Positions 37,131-48,629 of a stretch of 64,000 nt of DNA are shown piece after piece. This stretch comes from Humulus lupulus (Eukaryota > Streptophyta > Magnoliopsida > Rosales > Cannabaceae), in contig NC_084802.1 in assembly GCF_963169125.1 (NCBI RefSeq), forward strand, positions 12,586,896 to 12,650,895. The letters are read 5' to 3'. The translations under genes and the position numbers were made by a program. The notes beneath the pieces were generated by a model that saw nothing but the letters and a program-made list of their open reading frames with translations, was not told where the DNA came from and did not search any database. Numbering within the stretch: position 1 is the stretch's first letter; each line of letters starts with the position of its first letter.

Positions 37131-38465
37131 ATAAGCGATTCACTACGTGGGATCAGCACCTATAGCCATGTGACGATGCAGTCACCTGGGCCTTCTGGCC
37201 CTGACTCTAAGTGACTAGCCATAGGCTAGAAAAACGCTTTTAGTTTTCATCGAACTTGAGGTCAATCCGGCATTAATGCTCATGATGAGTCATTCAATGC
37301 AGATGTCGATTAGATCTAATCTTTTTGGCTTGCGTTAAACACGCTAAGACCGTTTTTTACTTTTAAGCCAATACCATACGACCAGTGCTCAGTACTACTG
37401 TCGAACTTGACTAGTGAGTCACAGCTTCACAGTTAATATCGACACCATTGCCGATTTTTGACTCATGGGTCAGTGTCATACACAAGTAAGCAATGCAACC
37501 AGACATATATCATATGTTAAATATCCAAACGTAGGGCATTCAACATGCTTACTTAACAATTGCTAGCATAATTATGATCATGCACAAACACAGAGACTCA
37601 AGCTCTGATCAATCTCATATTCAACATTCATGGCATGCCCTAATCACATGTTTCTCGTGCATCACATACTGGTGCAGTTTTATTACCTCTGGTTCGAGCG
37701 AGAAATAATAATTGAACGACCCTTGAGAATGATCGATCTTTTAATCCCTTAGCAGTCACCTAGTCATAACCAAATATGGAACTCCATTAATGAAAATGAA
37801 CAATGAAAGGGTCTTGACCTAAACCTCACTCCTGGGACCCTGAATTGTACCCAAAACGGTGCTTAGATTCGATCCCGAGCCTTAAGAATTGAAACCCCGA
37901 GCCAAAAACCCTCAAAAGTACCTAAAACAGGAATCTAGAAAAGACAGTGCTACCCCCTTAGCGCCCCAGCGCCCTTGGCATAGTGAAACACCCGTGGCTA
38001 GCGCTGTAGCGCCCATGGATGGGCGTTGTAGCGCTACAACCAGGGTTTTCAACCCTGGTTTTTCCCTCCTTTGACTCCTCCATTTCCAACCTAAAAAACC
38101 AGCTTCCAAACTCCATCCAAACCCCTAAATGAACCCAAATACCATATACACAAGCCCTAGGCATCATAACCCAAGTAACCCTAGCCAAAAACTCCCATCA
38201 ATTCCCCTTATCCAACTCAAAAATCCAGCTTAAACTCAATAAGAAAAACAGAGCAAGAACAAGAGTCTTAATGGATAGAAACTCACCTCAATCTCAGAAT
38301 CACACCCTCTTCAATGGTAGAAATAACCCAAAACCCTCAAGGCTTGGTTCCCTAGCTTGGTTCCTCAAAAAGAGCTTCAAAATTCAAGAAGAAAAGAAGA
38401 AGATGTTCTGTTTTGGTTCAGCCTTCCACAACCTTCTAATGGCTAAATATAACCTTAGGGTGAAA

Positions 38466-41248
38466 TTTAACGCCCCAAACTCCAGGGACCGTTACGGTGT
38501 GCCTTGTAAATAGTGCTAAACTCGCTAACCGAGTCATTTGGCCAAAATCGTGAACTAAGTATGATTAGCGATTTAGGGATTAAAAACTTTGGTTAAGATG
38601 TAACGTTTCACTAGAACGTTTAATATATACATTGGGATCCCGAAAATATAATTTTAGAGTCTATTACAGAAAATATTTACAACCGGTCGTTCTAAGCGGC
38701 AAAACAGGGTTCAACCCTAGTTCCACTTTAAACCTCGGCCATGGCGGACGAGCAGCTGCATATGTACATGTCATCACCTAAGCTCTCCAACTCAAGGATG
38801 GTCTAGCTTCCTCTTGCCTTTACCTGCACCACATAGCACCCGTGAGCCGAAGCCCAGCAAGAAAACACAATAAAGCATGATATAATATCAACAACGATCA
38901 TAATAATCATTCAGGACTATCAGTCCAAGCAAATAGGTGACAATAGCCAAAAGTCACAATAACGAGCATCGCTCCCTCTAGCCATGTGACGATAGGGTCA
39001 CCAGGGCTTAGCTGATAAGTGATTCTTTCATAAGTTTGATCAGGACAGGTGCATGGTGAATGGTCACCAACATAACCTTCCTCCTGACTCTAGAGTCGTG
39101 CTATGGACAGCGTCCCCTAGCCATGTGACAAACAGTCACCGGGGTCATATACCTTGGCTATAAACATCTGGTCATAGACCAGGCAAGCGCTTATAAGTTC
39201 TTCGACCTTAGGTTCGGTCCCGCATTAATGCCATGGAGCTATTCAATGCGTGATTCATCGACCTTAGGGTCGGTCTAGCATTAGTGCCTTAGAGCCACTC
39301 AATGCACGATTCTCGACTTTAGAGTCGGTCTAGCATTAATGCCATAGAGCCATTCAATGCGTGTTCATCGACGTTAGGGTCGGTCTAGCATTAATGCCAT
39401 AGAGCCATTCAATGCGTGATCATCGACCTTAGGGTCGGTCTAGCATTAATGCCATAGAGCAATTCAATGCATGATTCTCGACTTTAGAGCCGGTCCCTGA
39501 CTAGTCAGTGTCATACACAAGTAAGTCATGCCACCAATCATATATCACATACCCAATACTCGTAAACAAGGTGTTCGGCATGCTTACTAAACAGATACTA
39601 GTACAATTAGGACCATGCATAAACACAGAGACTCAAGCTCTGAACAATATCATACCCAGTATACAAAGCATGTCCTAATCACATGTTTCTCATGCATCAT
39701 ATGCAATATATCCAACCATCCAACATGCACCAATAACAGCCATGCATGTCACGTTCAATAGTCAACCAACATGCATCAAGAATAGCCATGCATGTCATAC
39801 ATAATAATCAATCGACATGCATCAATAATAACCATGCATGTCATACTCAATAATCAACCAACATGCATCGATAATAGCCATGCATGTCACATATACACAG
39901 GGTGCAGTTTTCTTACCTCAAAGTCGAGCTAGAACGATTAAAAGAACGACCCTTGAGAACGATCAACTTTTAGCCCTTTAACGGTCACCTAGTCATAACC
40001 AAATATAGGATACCATCAATAAAAATGATCGACACAAGTTCCCAAACCAATATCTAGCCTCCGGGACATCAATCCCCACTTAACCAAGTAGTAGGATCAA
40101 CCCCGAGGCCTATGGTAAGCATCCCTAAGTCAAAAACCCTATTCTGGCCAAATCTACCTCTATGGGCCGTGGCTCACCCTCCTGACAGAGCCAACCCTTC
40201 ACAAAAACGCACGTAGGTCGCGATTCACCACAGCCGTGCCGCGGCCCATTACCAAAACCAGCAAGCACCAGCTTGCTTTCCCCTGCGTTTTTCCCCGGAA
40301 CCAACCCTTCAAACCAGTTCCAAACCTCAACCTAACACCCAATTTAACCACTAAAAATTATCAACAACTCACCCACATCAAAACCCAAGTTAAACATCAA
40401 CTAAACTTCCATTAATTCCAACTATTTACCATGAAATCACAAGCTGAAAGTTTAAACCCAAAACAAAGTATAAACCAGAAACTCATGGCTGAACTTACCT
40501 CAAATCCGAGTTTGAACCTCCTTCAATGGCTGAACCAAATTCTTAAGCTTCCACCTTTGATTTCCTAGCTCAACTCCTCAATTTGGGCTCTCAAAAGTCA
40601 AAGAGAAGTGAAGGAAGAACTTGTACGGGAAGAGAGGGAGAGATGAGGATGGGGCTCTCTGTTTTTGTTTTGTTTCTACAGCCTTCCAAACCCCAAAAGT
40701 GATATAAATCCTTAAGGCCAAAAGACCATAATGCCCTTAAGCCAAATAAACCCCTTTAAAGGCTTCCAAGGGTAAAACCGTCCTTTCCCGCCTATCTCAT
40801 TAATTATAATTAACGCTCTCCAATTCCTCCTATTCTCAATATTCCCAAATACCAATAAATCATATCCCATTACCCTTTAATTCCCAGTAATGCTCTAATC
40901 ATTAAATTCACCCCGAGGCTCACCCCGAGCCCCGAACTTAAACCCGTTATGACTAGACCGAACACTTACATCTCATGTCGATTAGCTCGAACCAATCCAC
41001 CTTATAATGTGGCTATATTAATTAATCACAACCATGCACCCAAAATATACAATTACGCCCACAGTGGCCAAATGACCAAAATACCCTCACAATAACAAAT
41101 TCTCCCATATGCATGTATCCACCATCATATAATAATATAATTCACGTAAACATGCATAAAATCATTAAATACCATAATAAATCAATTATGGCCCTCCCGG
41201 CCTCCTAATCAAGGTCCTAAACCTTATTAGGAAATTTGGGGCATTACA
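38466..41248 (-). repeat. Solo LTR, 2783 bp, TSD TGAAA (copy D)
   Basis: TSD TGAAA at 38461-38465 and 41249-41253. The first bases read TTTAACGCCCC instead of TGTAACGCCCC, one changed base. Right end GGGGCATTACA is intact. It sits in copy C in the same orientation. Carries a 58-bp tandem repeat at 39195-39490 and a reduced CpG block at 40160-40260. Confidence 0.88.
39195..39490. repeat. Tandem repeat, about 58-bp unit, about 5 copies
   Basis: Unit: ATCGACCTTAGGGTCGGTCT, then AGCATTAATGCCATAGAGCC and ATTCAATGCGTG. GACCTTAGGGTC is nearly palindromic. Copies F and I carry one unit each here, so copy D expanded an existing LTR segment. Confidence 0.85.
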
Positions 41249-41395
41249 TGAAAAGACCATATTGCCCCTAAGCCTAATTAAAACCCTTAATAGCCACTAA
41301 GGGCAAAATCATCATTTCCCGCCTATCTCGTTAATCATAATTAACACCCTCCAATTCCCGTTATTCCCAATATTCTCAAATGCTAATAAATCATA

Positions 41396-44141
41396 TGTAA
41401 CGCCCTGGATAGCCAAGACCATTACACTGTGTGTTTATAAAGTGCCAGACTTGCTAATCAAGTCATTTAATTGAAAGCGTGTCATCGAAACTGTAAAGGA
41501 ACTAGGGTTAAAATTGTTTTGGTCTCAAAAGCCACATTTTCATTAGGAAGCATTTCTTGTTTACATGGGATCCCAAAAATATAAGTTTAAAGATCGTTTA
41601 CAAAAGTCATAGGGTTTAGATACAATAACAAGCCATATTAAGGCAAAACAAACAGTTAGGCAATCCCTGTCCTGATCCACTCCTCGACCATGGTGATCGA
41701 ACAGCCGACTATGTACATTCAACCCCGCAGCTCTCCATCTCAGGATTGGTCCAATCTGTCCTTGCCTTTACCTGCACCACTTAGCACCCGTGAGCCAAGG
41801 CCCAGCAAGAAAACACAACAACAGAGCATAAGCAATCAACAGACAAATCAATATCTCATGTTGTATCACATATTCTCAACCATATAAGCATTCAGTATAA
41901 TCAAGTATTCAACACACTGAACATATCAACTCATATTATATAACAATTCACAAATGATAACTAGGGCTAGCGCTCTCAGGTTGCTCCCTTTGTTATCCCA
42001 CTGACTCCGGCCCGCTTAAACCGAGCTCAGTGAATATTAAGTTGTCCTCAGCTACTAGTGGCCAAACCGCGCCCTGTGCGCAAATATTATGTACGACACT
42101 CTTAGGCCACTTTTACATGTCCCATGGCATAATACCATCATTGACACTATACAAATATCGGGAGCACTTAGTCCCATCACAAACATATAACCAGGTGCAG
42201 TTTTCTTACCTTTCAATTCACTAGCTTTGATCCCTTGACTCCTTGAGCACAATCCCCCTCGAGCCCTAGCGCTCACTTAATCACAACCATAGGCCAAAGT
42301 CATCATCAATCCTCAAGTCCAAAACCTAGCCTCGGGGCCAATCCCGAGCCCCCGGGAACCATTTTGTTCCCGAAAGTAGGGCCCTCTGCATTCCACAAAT
42401 CAAATAAATGAGAAAATACTACGGAAAAATAAGAATAGAACAGCAAATAGCGAAAAGAAAGAAGAAAGCGGGGTTGGGAATGGAATGATTGACGATAGCT
42501 AGCGCGTTGAAAGTCTAGCTAGGGCGGAGGGCGTGTAAGGTTCGCGCGCTGAGCGATTCAATTCATCAAGCATCCCAGGCGACACCTCCGCCCGCCTATG
42601 ACAAAGAGGCCCTTCTCCCCTTTGAAATGCGGAAGCTCGCTTATTTAGACAACTACTTTAGAAAAGGATGAACGGGTCATTCGTTGCGGGCCTTTCCCCT
42701 AGTTCCACCAAACAAGGTGGTGGAATCAAACCTCAAACCCTTGGTCAAAAACCCTTGCAAACAACCCTAAAATCCCCTTCAGAAGACAGGGTAGCGCTAC
42801 AGCGCTCATGGGAGGGCGCTACAGCGCTACAAACAGAAGCAAAATCCCCTCAGCAAGCTTGGCCTAGCACTACAGCGCCCAAAGGCTAGCGCTAGTCACA
42901 AACAGGCAAATACCAGTTTTCCCTTCCTGCGATTTCCTCGAACCAACCTCAACCAAAACTCCTCCAAATCTTTCCCAAACTCAAAAATAAGCTTATGACC
43001 ATACTCCACTCATCCCAAGCACCCCAAATACCTAGAACTCAAGCACATGCATCCCCAAACTCAAAATTCACCATAGCCACTTCTAGACATTAAAACTCAG
43101 CAGAAACCAGTTGAACATCAAAGTTAGAGCTTAGAATTTATACCTTTGATGGAACTTCGACCCCAAGTTGTCTCTAGAACTCCTTGACTTGCTTCTCCTC
43201 AACCCTTGGCTCCAACTTCCCTAGAATTCCCCATCAACACAGCTTAGATATCTTTGTTAAACACCAAAACCAGAACTGAAGGAACTTACAGAATATTACC
43301 TTAAATGTTGGTGAGTTCTTGCTAATCCTCTGCCAATTCCTCAGGCCTAGCTTAGGATCCTTGATAATCAGCCTAATCCTGCTCTCCTCTGGACTGTGCT
43401 CCAAAAATCCTCAAGAAACTGATGAAGGAAGTGTAAACCGACCTTAGAAAACTCTCTCTGTTTTCTCCCTTTCTTTTTTCCTCTTTTCTTTTCCTTCCTT
43501 TCTTTCAGACTTCTATAACTTTCTACAATTCCCACTAACATAAAGCTTTAGTAATTTCCCCTCTTTAGAAAGCCAAATGACCTCAATGCCCTCCCTTTTA
43601 TTTCTAACCCTTTAATCCACTTAAGGGCATTCTAGTCATTTTACCCAATTCCCGCTAACTCCTCGAGTGTCTCTAATATTTCCCGCTTAACTCCCGATAC
43701 CTAATTAATCACCAATAATATTCCTCAATGTAAAGATAGACTCCAGTATATTCACTAAATTCCATTTATACCCCTAAGCTCACCCCGAGCCGGGTATAAA
43801 TCCCCGCCATGACTTTCTCGCTACTTTGCTCACCTGGGTCATCTCGAGTCACGGATTACAGATATATCCACATAATAATGTGGTCTCGACAATTATCACA
43901 TATGTCAAAGCAGCTACGCCCATAATGGCCAAAATTACAATTATGCCCTTCTAACCTAATCAGGGCCTACATGCATACTAATACACATAGTCATGCATCT
44001 CAAATATTCAAATAGTTATATAACATGCTTTAAATCATAACCATGCATCTTAATCATTAAAGTCACACATAATTCCCATTATGCCCTCCAGGCACACTAA
44101 TCAAGGCCCTTAAGCCTTATTAGCAAATTTGGGTTGTTACA
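41396..44141 (-). repeat. Solo LTR, 2746 bp, TSD TCATA (copy E)
   Basis: TSD TCATA at 41391-41395 and 44142-44146; starts TGTAACGCCC, ends GGGTTGTTACA. It is a more divergent subfamily and sits in copy C, 142 bp from copy D. Contains an AGCGCTACAGCGC-type cluster (42790-42895) and a block at about 42440-42705 that looks foreign. Confidence 0.88.
42440..42705. other. Possible organelle-derived DNA (NUMT-like) inside copy E
   Basis: The block stands out from the surrounding AT-rich LTR: AAAGAAGAAAGCGGGGTTGG near the left, GACACCTCCGCCCGCCTATG in the middle, and CATTCGTTGCGGGCCTTTCC at the right. Even GC use and purine tracts like this resemble plant mitochondrial intergenic DNA. None of the other LTR copies has it. 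The assignment is from sequence feel only, and the edges are approximate. Confidence 0.4.
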
Positions 44142-44907
44142 TCATATCCCATTACCCTTTAATTCCCGGTAATGTTGTCATTCTTAAATTACCTCGAGAC
44201 TCACCCCGAGCCCCGAAATTAACCCCGTTATGACCAGACCGATAACTTGCATTCAAAGATCATCTCATGCCGAATGGCTCGAACAAATCCACATATAATG
44301 TGGTATTATTCATAATTCACCAACATGCATGAAAATACACAATTACACCATCAATGTGCCAAATTACCAAAATGCCCTTATAATTAAATATGGACCCATA
44401 TGCATGTATTTATCATCATATTATAATATAATTCACATAAACATACATATAATCATTTAATAACATAATAAATCAATTATGGCCCTCCCGGCCTCCTAAT
44501 CAAGGTCCTAAACCTTATTAGGGATTTTGGGGCATTACATTATCTACTTGGTCAATGCCTTGGACAAGACATTACACCCCGAATGTGTAAGTAAATCATA
44601 TCGTAGATTACCAGATCAGTGAAAATCCAATGCACTGACTTAATCTTAGGACTCGTTCTTTGAACATATAATTACAATTATAATCCACTGTGACATAGTC
44701 ACTATAATTGTAACTATCCATATGTTCGGGATTTTATAAATGTTTGTATTATTTCAATAATCATATAAACAAGCAAGCAATACGGTTGTCAAACTAAATG
44801 ATTTCTACTACTTTTACTAACAATATAAAATTGTGTTACATGTCCATCATGGTTTTATAAGGGCATAAAACTCAACATAATCTTATTAGGAGTTTTAGGA
44901 CGTTACA

Positions 44908-45338
44908 TTCGTGGTAAGCTTGACTGTTTACTTTTGTGGCTGTTTGAATGGTTAGTTGAACTTAGTCTCAAATGCAGGTTGGGTCCTTGATGACTTACTA
45001 TCAAGTCGTGGGCCTTACTAGTATGTTTGACTTGACAATATTGTTTTGGTTCTAAAGGGGTTTTGACCTTTGGGCATACTAGTGAACTTGATTGGATAGT
45101 CTAGTTGGACTTATTTAAGCATACTTTGGGCATAACACCAATATATTTCAATATTGGGCTCAAGCCTAATTTCGCCCCCTACAATATGTATATATAGGCT
45201 CCGATTAGCTTGCTTTTAGGCTTTTAAAGCTTAAAAGTAATTTAAGAGTTTGGTTGGATTTACAATGCACTTTGTCTTTTTACAAAGCTCTTTGAGAAAA
45301 AACTAATCGTTGGGCCTGGTTGGATGGGTTTCTAGCTG
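44908..45338. other. Low-copy AT-rich sequence, nothing recognised
   Basis: First sequence outside the LTR stack. No coding frame, TSD or repeat end is visible. It contains GGGCATACTAGTGAACTTG and a possible TATA (TATATATAGG, 45187), but no gene follows. Confidence 0.4.
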
Positions 45339-45723
45339 TATGTTTGGTATAGAGGAAAGAAAAATAGAAAGATAGAAAAGGAAAGACAGATAGAAAATTG
45401 GAGTGATAGAAATGAAAATGTATTCCTCTTATATTGTTTGGTACGAAGGAATGAAGGTTAGAAGATAATGCAAAACACAAAATTACAACTTAATACTTTT
45501 ATATAAATTATTTTGAATTAAAAATAAGGGTAAATAAATAATTTGGTTTAAATGTATATTGTAAAAAATTTCCCTTCACTTTTCAATCCAACTATGGAAA
45601 GAAATTTTTCGGTAAGACCCATTAAGCTTTTTTTCATCCACTTTTCATTCTAAAAAAAAAAAAAAAAATTGTGTTCTTCTATCTACTTTCTTTCCTTGCC
45701 CTTTCATCTTCTATAAAACATAG
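45339..45723. mobile_element. MITE-like element with short terminal inverted repeats
   Basis: Left end TATGTTTGGTATAG (45339-45352), right end CTATAAAACATA (45711-45722), whose reverse complement TATGTTTTATAG is an imperfect match. The interior is purine-rich on the left and pyrimidine-rich on the right, with no coding frame. TSD not clear. Ends resemble the MITE at 46405. Confidence 0.45.
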
Positions 45724-46249
45724 GGTAAAAGTCTTTTTTTTTTTCTTTTTTCTTTTGAAGTTCTAAAATCAATTTTCAAACTAGTTGGATTTCCCATGCA
45801 TTTTGTCTTTTAGCTCTAAAAAATTCTTTTAGAATAAGCTACTCTCATAAGCTTTTTTAGCAATAGATTATTGGGAAATAAAAGCTCATAGCTAATAGAG
45901 AAATAACTTTGTGAGAAACCCAAAGTTGAAAGTATAAGCCCAACCAACCAAGCAATATTAAATGCTTTAATATTTATTTTATTTTTTAAGATTGTATATG
46001 GTACTAGTGTGTATATATTAAATCCAATTACAATAATATTAAAAAAAAAGTTCTCTCACACTTGCTAATAATCTCCTTCTTGCATTTATTCATAATGGAG
46101 AAAGCCTTATCCCAATATTTTATATACAAAAAATAAATAATAAATAAAAATATTACGATCTTTATATTAAAAAAATGAATTTTTTTTCTTCTTCAAATAT
46201 TTTTTTAGAACATTACATGTTACAATAAAATACATTACAAAACATGTTA
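45724..46249. other. AT-rich spacer, nothing recognised
   Basis: Poly-T and poly-A runs, no credible frame or repeat ends. Confidence 0.4.
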
Positions 46250-46261
46250 CATTGAACCTTA

Positions 46262-46876
46262 TTTTACAATAGAATCCCCAAGTTGAAGAGTGCCCAGAAG
46301 TAGAGGAACTTCAGGCACCTGCATATTTGATCTTTGCGCTTTTATGTTGATAGTATATCCTTTAGCACATCTCTGAGGGAAAGTAGTGCCGAACAACTCT
46401 TACACTATGTTTGGTAGATAGGAGAGATGAGTGGATGGAGAGGAGTGGAGGGAGAGAGATGAAGGGGGAGGGAGAATCCCTTGTTTGGTAAGAGGGAGAG
46501 ATGAATGGAGAGGATAGATGGATGGAGACCCTCTCCCTCCAAACTATTAAAATTCAATCCTTCCCTTTTTGGAAGGATTCAAGAAAAAAAACAATCAAAA
46601 TATGTAAAATATCATTATTATCCTTTTAAAAAAGTAACAAATATTTATGTTACAAATGATAATATGGTAATTTGAATAATTATTCTCCTCTCCATCCTTC
46701 AAACTTCATCCCTCATACCAAACAACATAAATGAAATCTACTATCCTCTCCATCCATCATAATCTTCATCTTACCTAAACTCTCCATCCATCCTACTTCC
46801 CCTCCTTCCTACCAAACATAGCCTTGAGGAAGGCGACTAGATACACCACCACAAAGGGGAACAGCACATACTGTTG
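46262..46876 (-). pseudogene. Possible exon remnant interrupted by a MITE
   Basis: On the minus strand, an acceptor-like TGTCCAACAG near 46871 opens a hydrophobic frame, YVLFPFVVVYLVAFLK, that is cut by the MITE (46821-46405). After the MITE a frame reads LFGTTFPQRCAKGYTINIKA, then VPEVPLLLGTLQLGDSIVK and a stop near 46265. That is a sensible C-terminus, and an AATAAG follows. I do not recognise the protein. It could be a chance frame; no start or upstream exon is seen. Confidence 0.25.
46405..46821. mobile_element. MITE, 417 bp, perfect 13-bp terminal inverted repeats
   Basis: CTATGTTTGGTAG at 46405-46417 and CTACCAAACATAG at 46809-46821 are exact reverse complements. The subterminal regions are also complementary in character (GGAGAGATGAGTGGATGGAG left, CTCTCCATCCATCC right). 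No coding capacity. A TSD is not obvious. The end type is common in hAT-like plant MITEs, but the superfamily is not proven. Confidence 0.8.
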
Positions 46877-47940
46877 GACATTTATGACTTATACACTCTA
46901 AATCAACAATGAATAATAAGAATAAACTCAACAATACAAACCTTAGAGACTAATCAAGAATCACATGCATATTATGGGCACAAATATTGAAATTTCAAAG
47001 ATTAAAGCAAAATCAAGAAAATGATGTAATATGACGAGTGAAATTACACTTCCTAAATAAATGGAATCCTCACATAAAACATAATAGAACTATTAAATAT
47101 AAAATCACAAAATATAATGGGAAGCTAAAAAAACGAAATCAAAATAATCTATCTCAGAGATTTAGGGTTTTAGAGAGACACAACCTTTGAATTGAACAAC
47201 TAAGTCTTCAAACTTGGGGAACTTCAAAAAGCTTATACACGAAGAGTATCGTTGTCCAAAATCTAAATTCCAAGTCGTTCCAAATCTGCATGAACCTTCA
47301 CTAAGATGGAATGAGAAGTGAGATTAAGCAAGTCTTTGAAACTCACACAAGTCAAGCAATTCTTGGCCAAATTTTTGGAGAAAATGAATGTTCTTAAAAA
47401 GTTAGGGGGAGAGACATGTTAGAGAGAGTTGAAAAGTATGATCAATGTTTTACAACTTTAAAAGACACATTTTATAGTATAGACATTGTCATCCAGCTCA
47501 ACCTATAGGATTAGAGCTTTTAAACACAGCATTTAGAGCTAAAAAAATGTTACTTTATGGGACAATCCAATGCTCCAAAACTTTTTGGGCATGCTTAGAA
47601 ACAACACTTCAACTTAAGTGAAATCATTAAGTATTTTATGCCACCATAAAAAGGACAATATATGATATTATATATAACAAATAAAAGGTTCAAGGATTGA
47701 ACCCTTAACTTCTTAGGTACCGACCCAAGAGGGTCACCATTATACTAAAAGTGTGGAATTGATTTTGTATAAAATATTATTTTATAATAGGATACAAAAT
47801 CAATTCCTTGTTTTGTAAAAAAAAGAAAAGTAATATTAAAATAATCAATTCCTTGCAAAATATATATCTTTTTATAGCAATAAAAAATTTTATTGCAAAA
47901 AGAATATGTCATACAACCTAAAAAACAATAGGATTTTATA
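46877..47940. other. Non-coding AT-rich sequence
   Basis: No coding frame over 60 codons and no clear repeat ends. The part at 47150-47300 (on the minus strand GATACTCTTCGTGTATAAGC) could be the leader of a retroelement. TTCAAGGATTGAACCCTTAA at 47690 resembles a short tRNA-arm-like motif but forms no tRNA. Confidence 0.35.
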
Positions 47941-48329
47941 GTAGGGGCTTAAAAAAGAGCTCATCCGATGGAACTCTTTTGTATTTCTGACCTGTGAATA
48001 ATTTTCAGCGCAATTTTTTTATGATCGTATATATTGTAGTTATTTAGAGCATCCTGCAAATTTTCATAAAATTCTGAATACTTTACAGTGCCAAAAACTA
48101 GGTTCAAACATTCTATTTTCCACGCGCATAAAAAAATTAGTCACGCGTGCAACAATTTTGTTTTAAAACGAGTTTTTGGCACTGTAAATTATTCTGAATT
48201 TTTTAAAAATTTGTAGGATATTCTAAATAACTACAATATACACGGTCATAAAAAAAATCACGCCGAAAATTGTTCACAGGTTGAGAACATAAAAAAATCC
48301 ACCGATAAGACTATTTTTGAAGCTCCTAC
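47941..48329. mobile_element. Foldback/MITE element, near-palindromic over 389 bp
   Basis: Termini GTAGGGGCTT (47941-47950) and AAGCTCCTAC (48320-48329) are inverted repeats with one mismatch. Within, arms at 47990-48098 and 48172-48281 are complementary almost throughout (ACCTGTGAATAATTTT pairs with AAAATTGTTCACAGGT; TTTACAGTGCCAAAAAC pairs with GTTTTTGGCACTGTAAA). The loop holds CACGCG and CGCGTG. Transcribed RNA would form a long hairpin. No coding frame. Confidence 0.8.
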
Positions 48330-48629
48330 GATAGAAATTTCCAAAACAATAAATATATGGGGTGTTTGTTTTGAGTAGTTGAGTAATCTTAGAAAGTGTA
48401 GATGAGCTTAGGATGAAGTTAATATTAAACTCAAGTATATAAAATTATTTACTTTAACTTTAAAATAAGCCACAAAAATTATTAACTTTGCCTTTTAAAA
48501 ATTTCAACCCTACATAATTTAGATTCTCATACTTTACCCCCTTAACAAGTACCCGAACAATGTCAAACCAAATTGCATATCAATTCCTTGCAAAATATTA
48601 TTAATTTGACAAAAGAGCATAGTCATAAT

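Larger units (their letters stand above)
36337..44539 (-). repeat. Chromovirus LTR split by two solo LTRs, TSD TTATC (copy C)
   Basis: TSD TTATC at 36332-36336 and 44540-44544. Own sequence: 36337-38465, 41254-41395 and 44147-44539, about 2.66 kb, the family norm. It lies inside the family B LTR. It holds a 60-bp tandem repeat at 36880-37130 and an AGCGCTACAGCGC-type cluster at 37955-38045. Confidence 0.88.
33505..44877 (-). repeat. Family B LTR, about 1.85 kb, split by nested insertions, TSD TAATC
   Basis: TSD TAATC at 33500-33504 and 44878-44882. Its own sequence is 33505-33915, 35225-36336 and 44545-44877 (about 1.85 kb), the same length as the uninterrupted copy at 29737-31584, in reverse orientation. 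Recognisable blocks include CAACACATGAGATAGATATC (33799) and GGGCATAAAACTCAACA at the right end. Confidence 0.85.
32935..44907 (-). repeat. Outermost chromovirus LTR piece of the nested stack (copy A)
   Basis: Present as 32935-33504 and 44883-44907, ending GGACGTTACA. The two parts join at a TAATC duplication to give CCTTTAATCTTATTAGG, the family's normal terminal reading. Its left half is missing. It received the family B LTR, which in turn received the elements below. Confidence 0.75.

Noticed and set aside
20624..44141. TGTAACGCCC...GGGGCATTACA units as DNA transposons with inverted ends
   Set aside because: The ends look inverted (TGTAA-CG/AT-GCCCC), but 5-bp TSDs, TG...CA termini and a plus-strand copy joined to a Met primer site and gag show they are LTRs.
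47685..47760. tRNA gene near TTCAAGGATTGAACCC
   Set aside because: The motif recalls a T arm, but no acceptor, D or anticodon arm can be folded around it.
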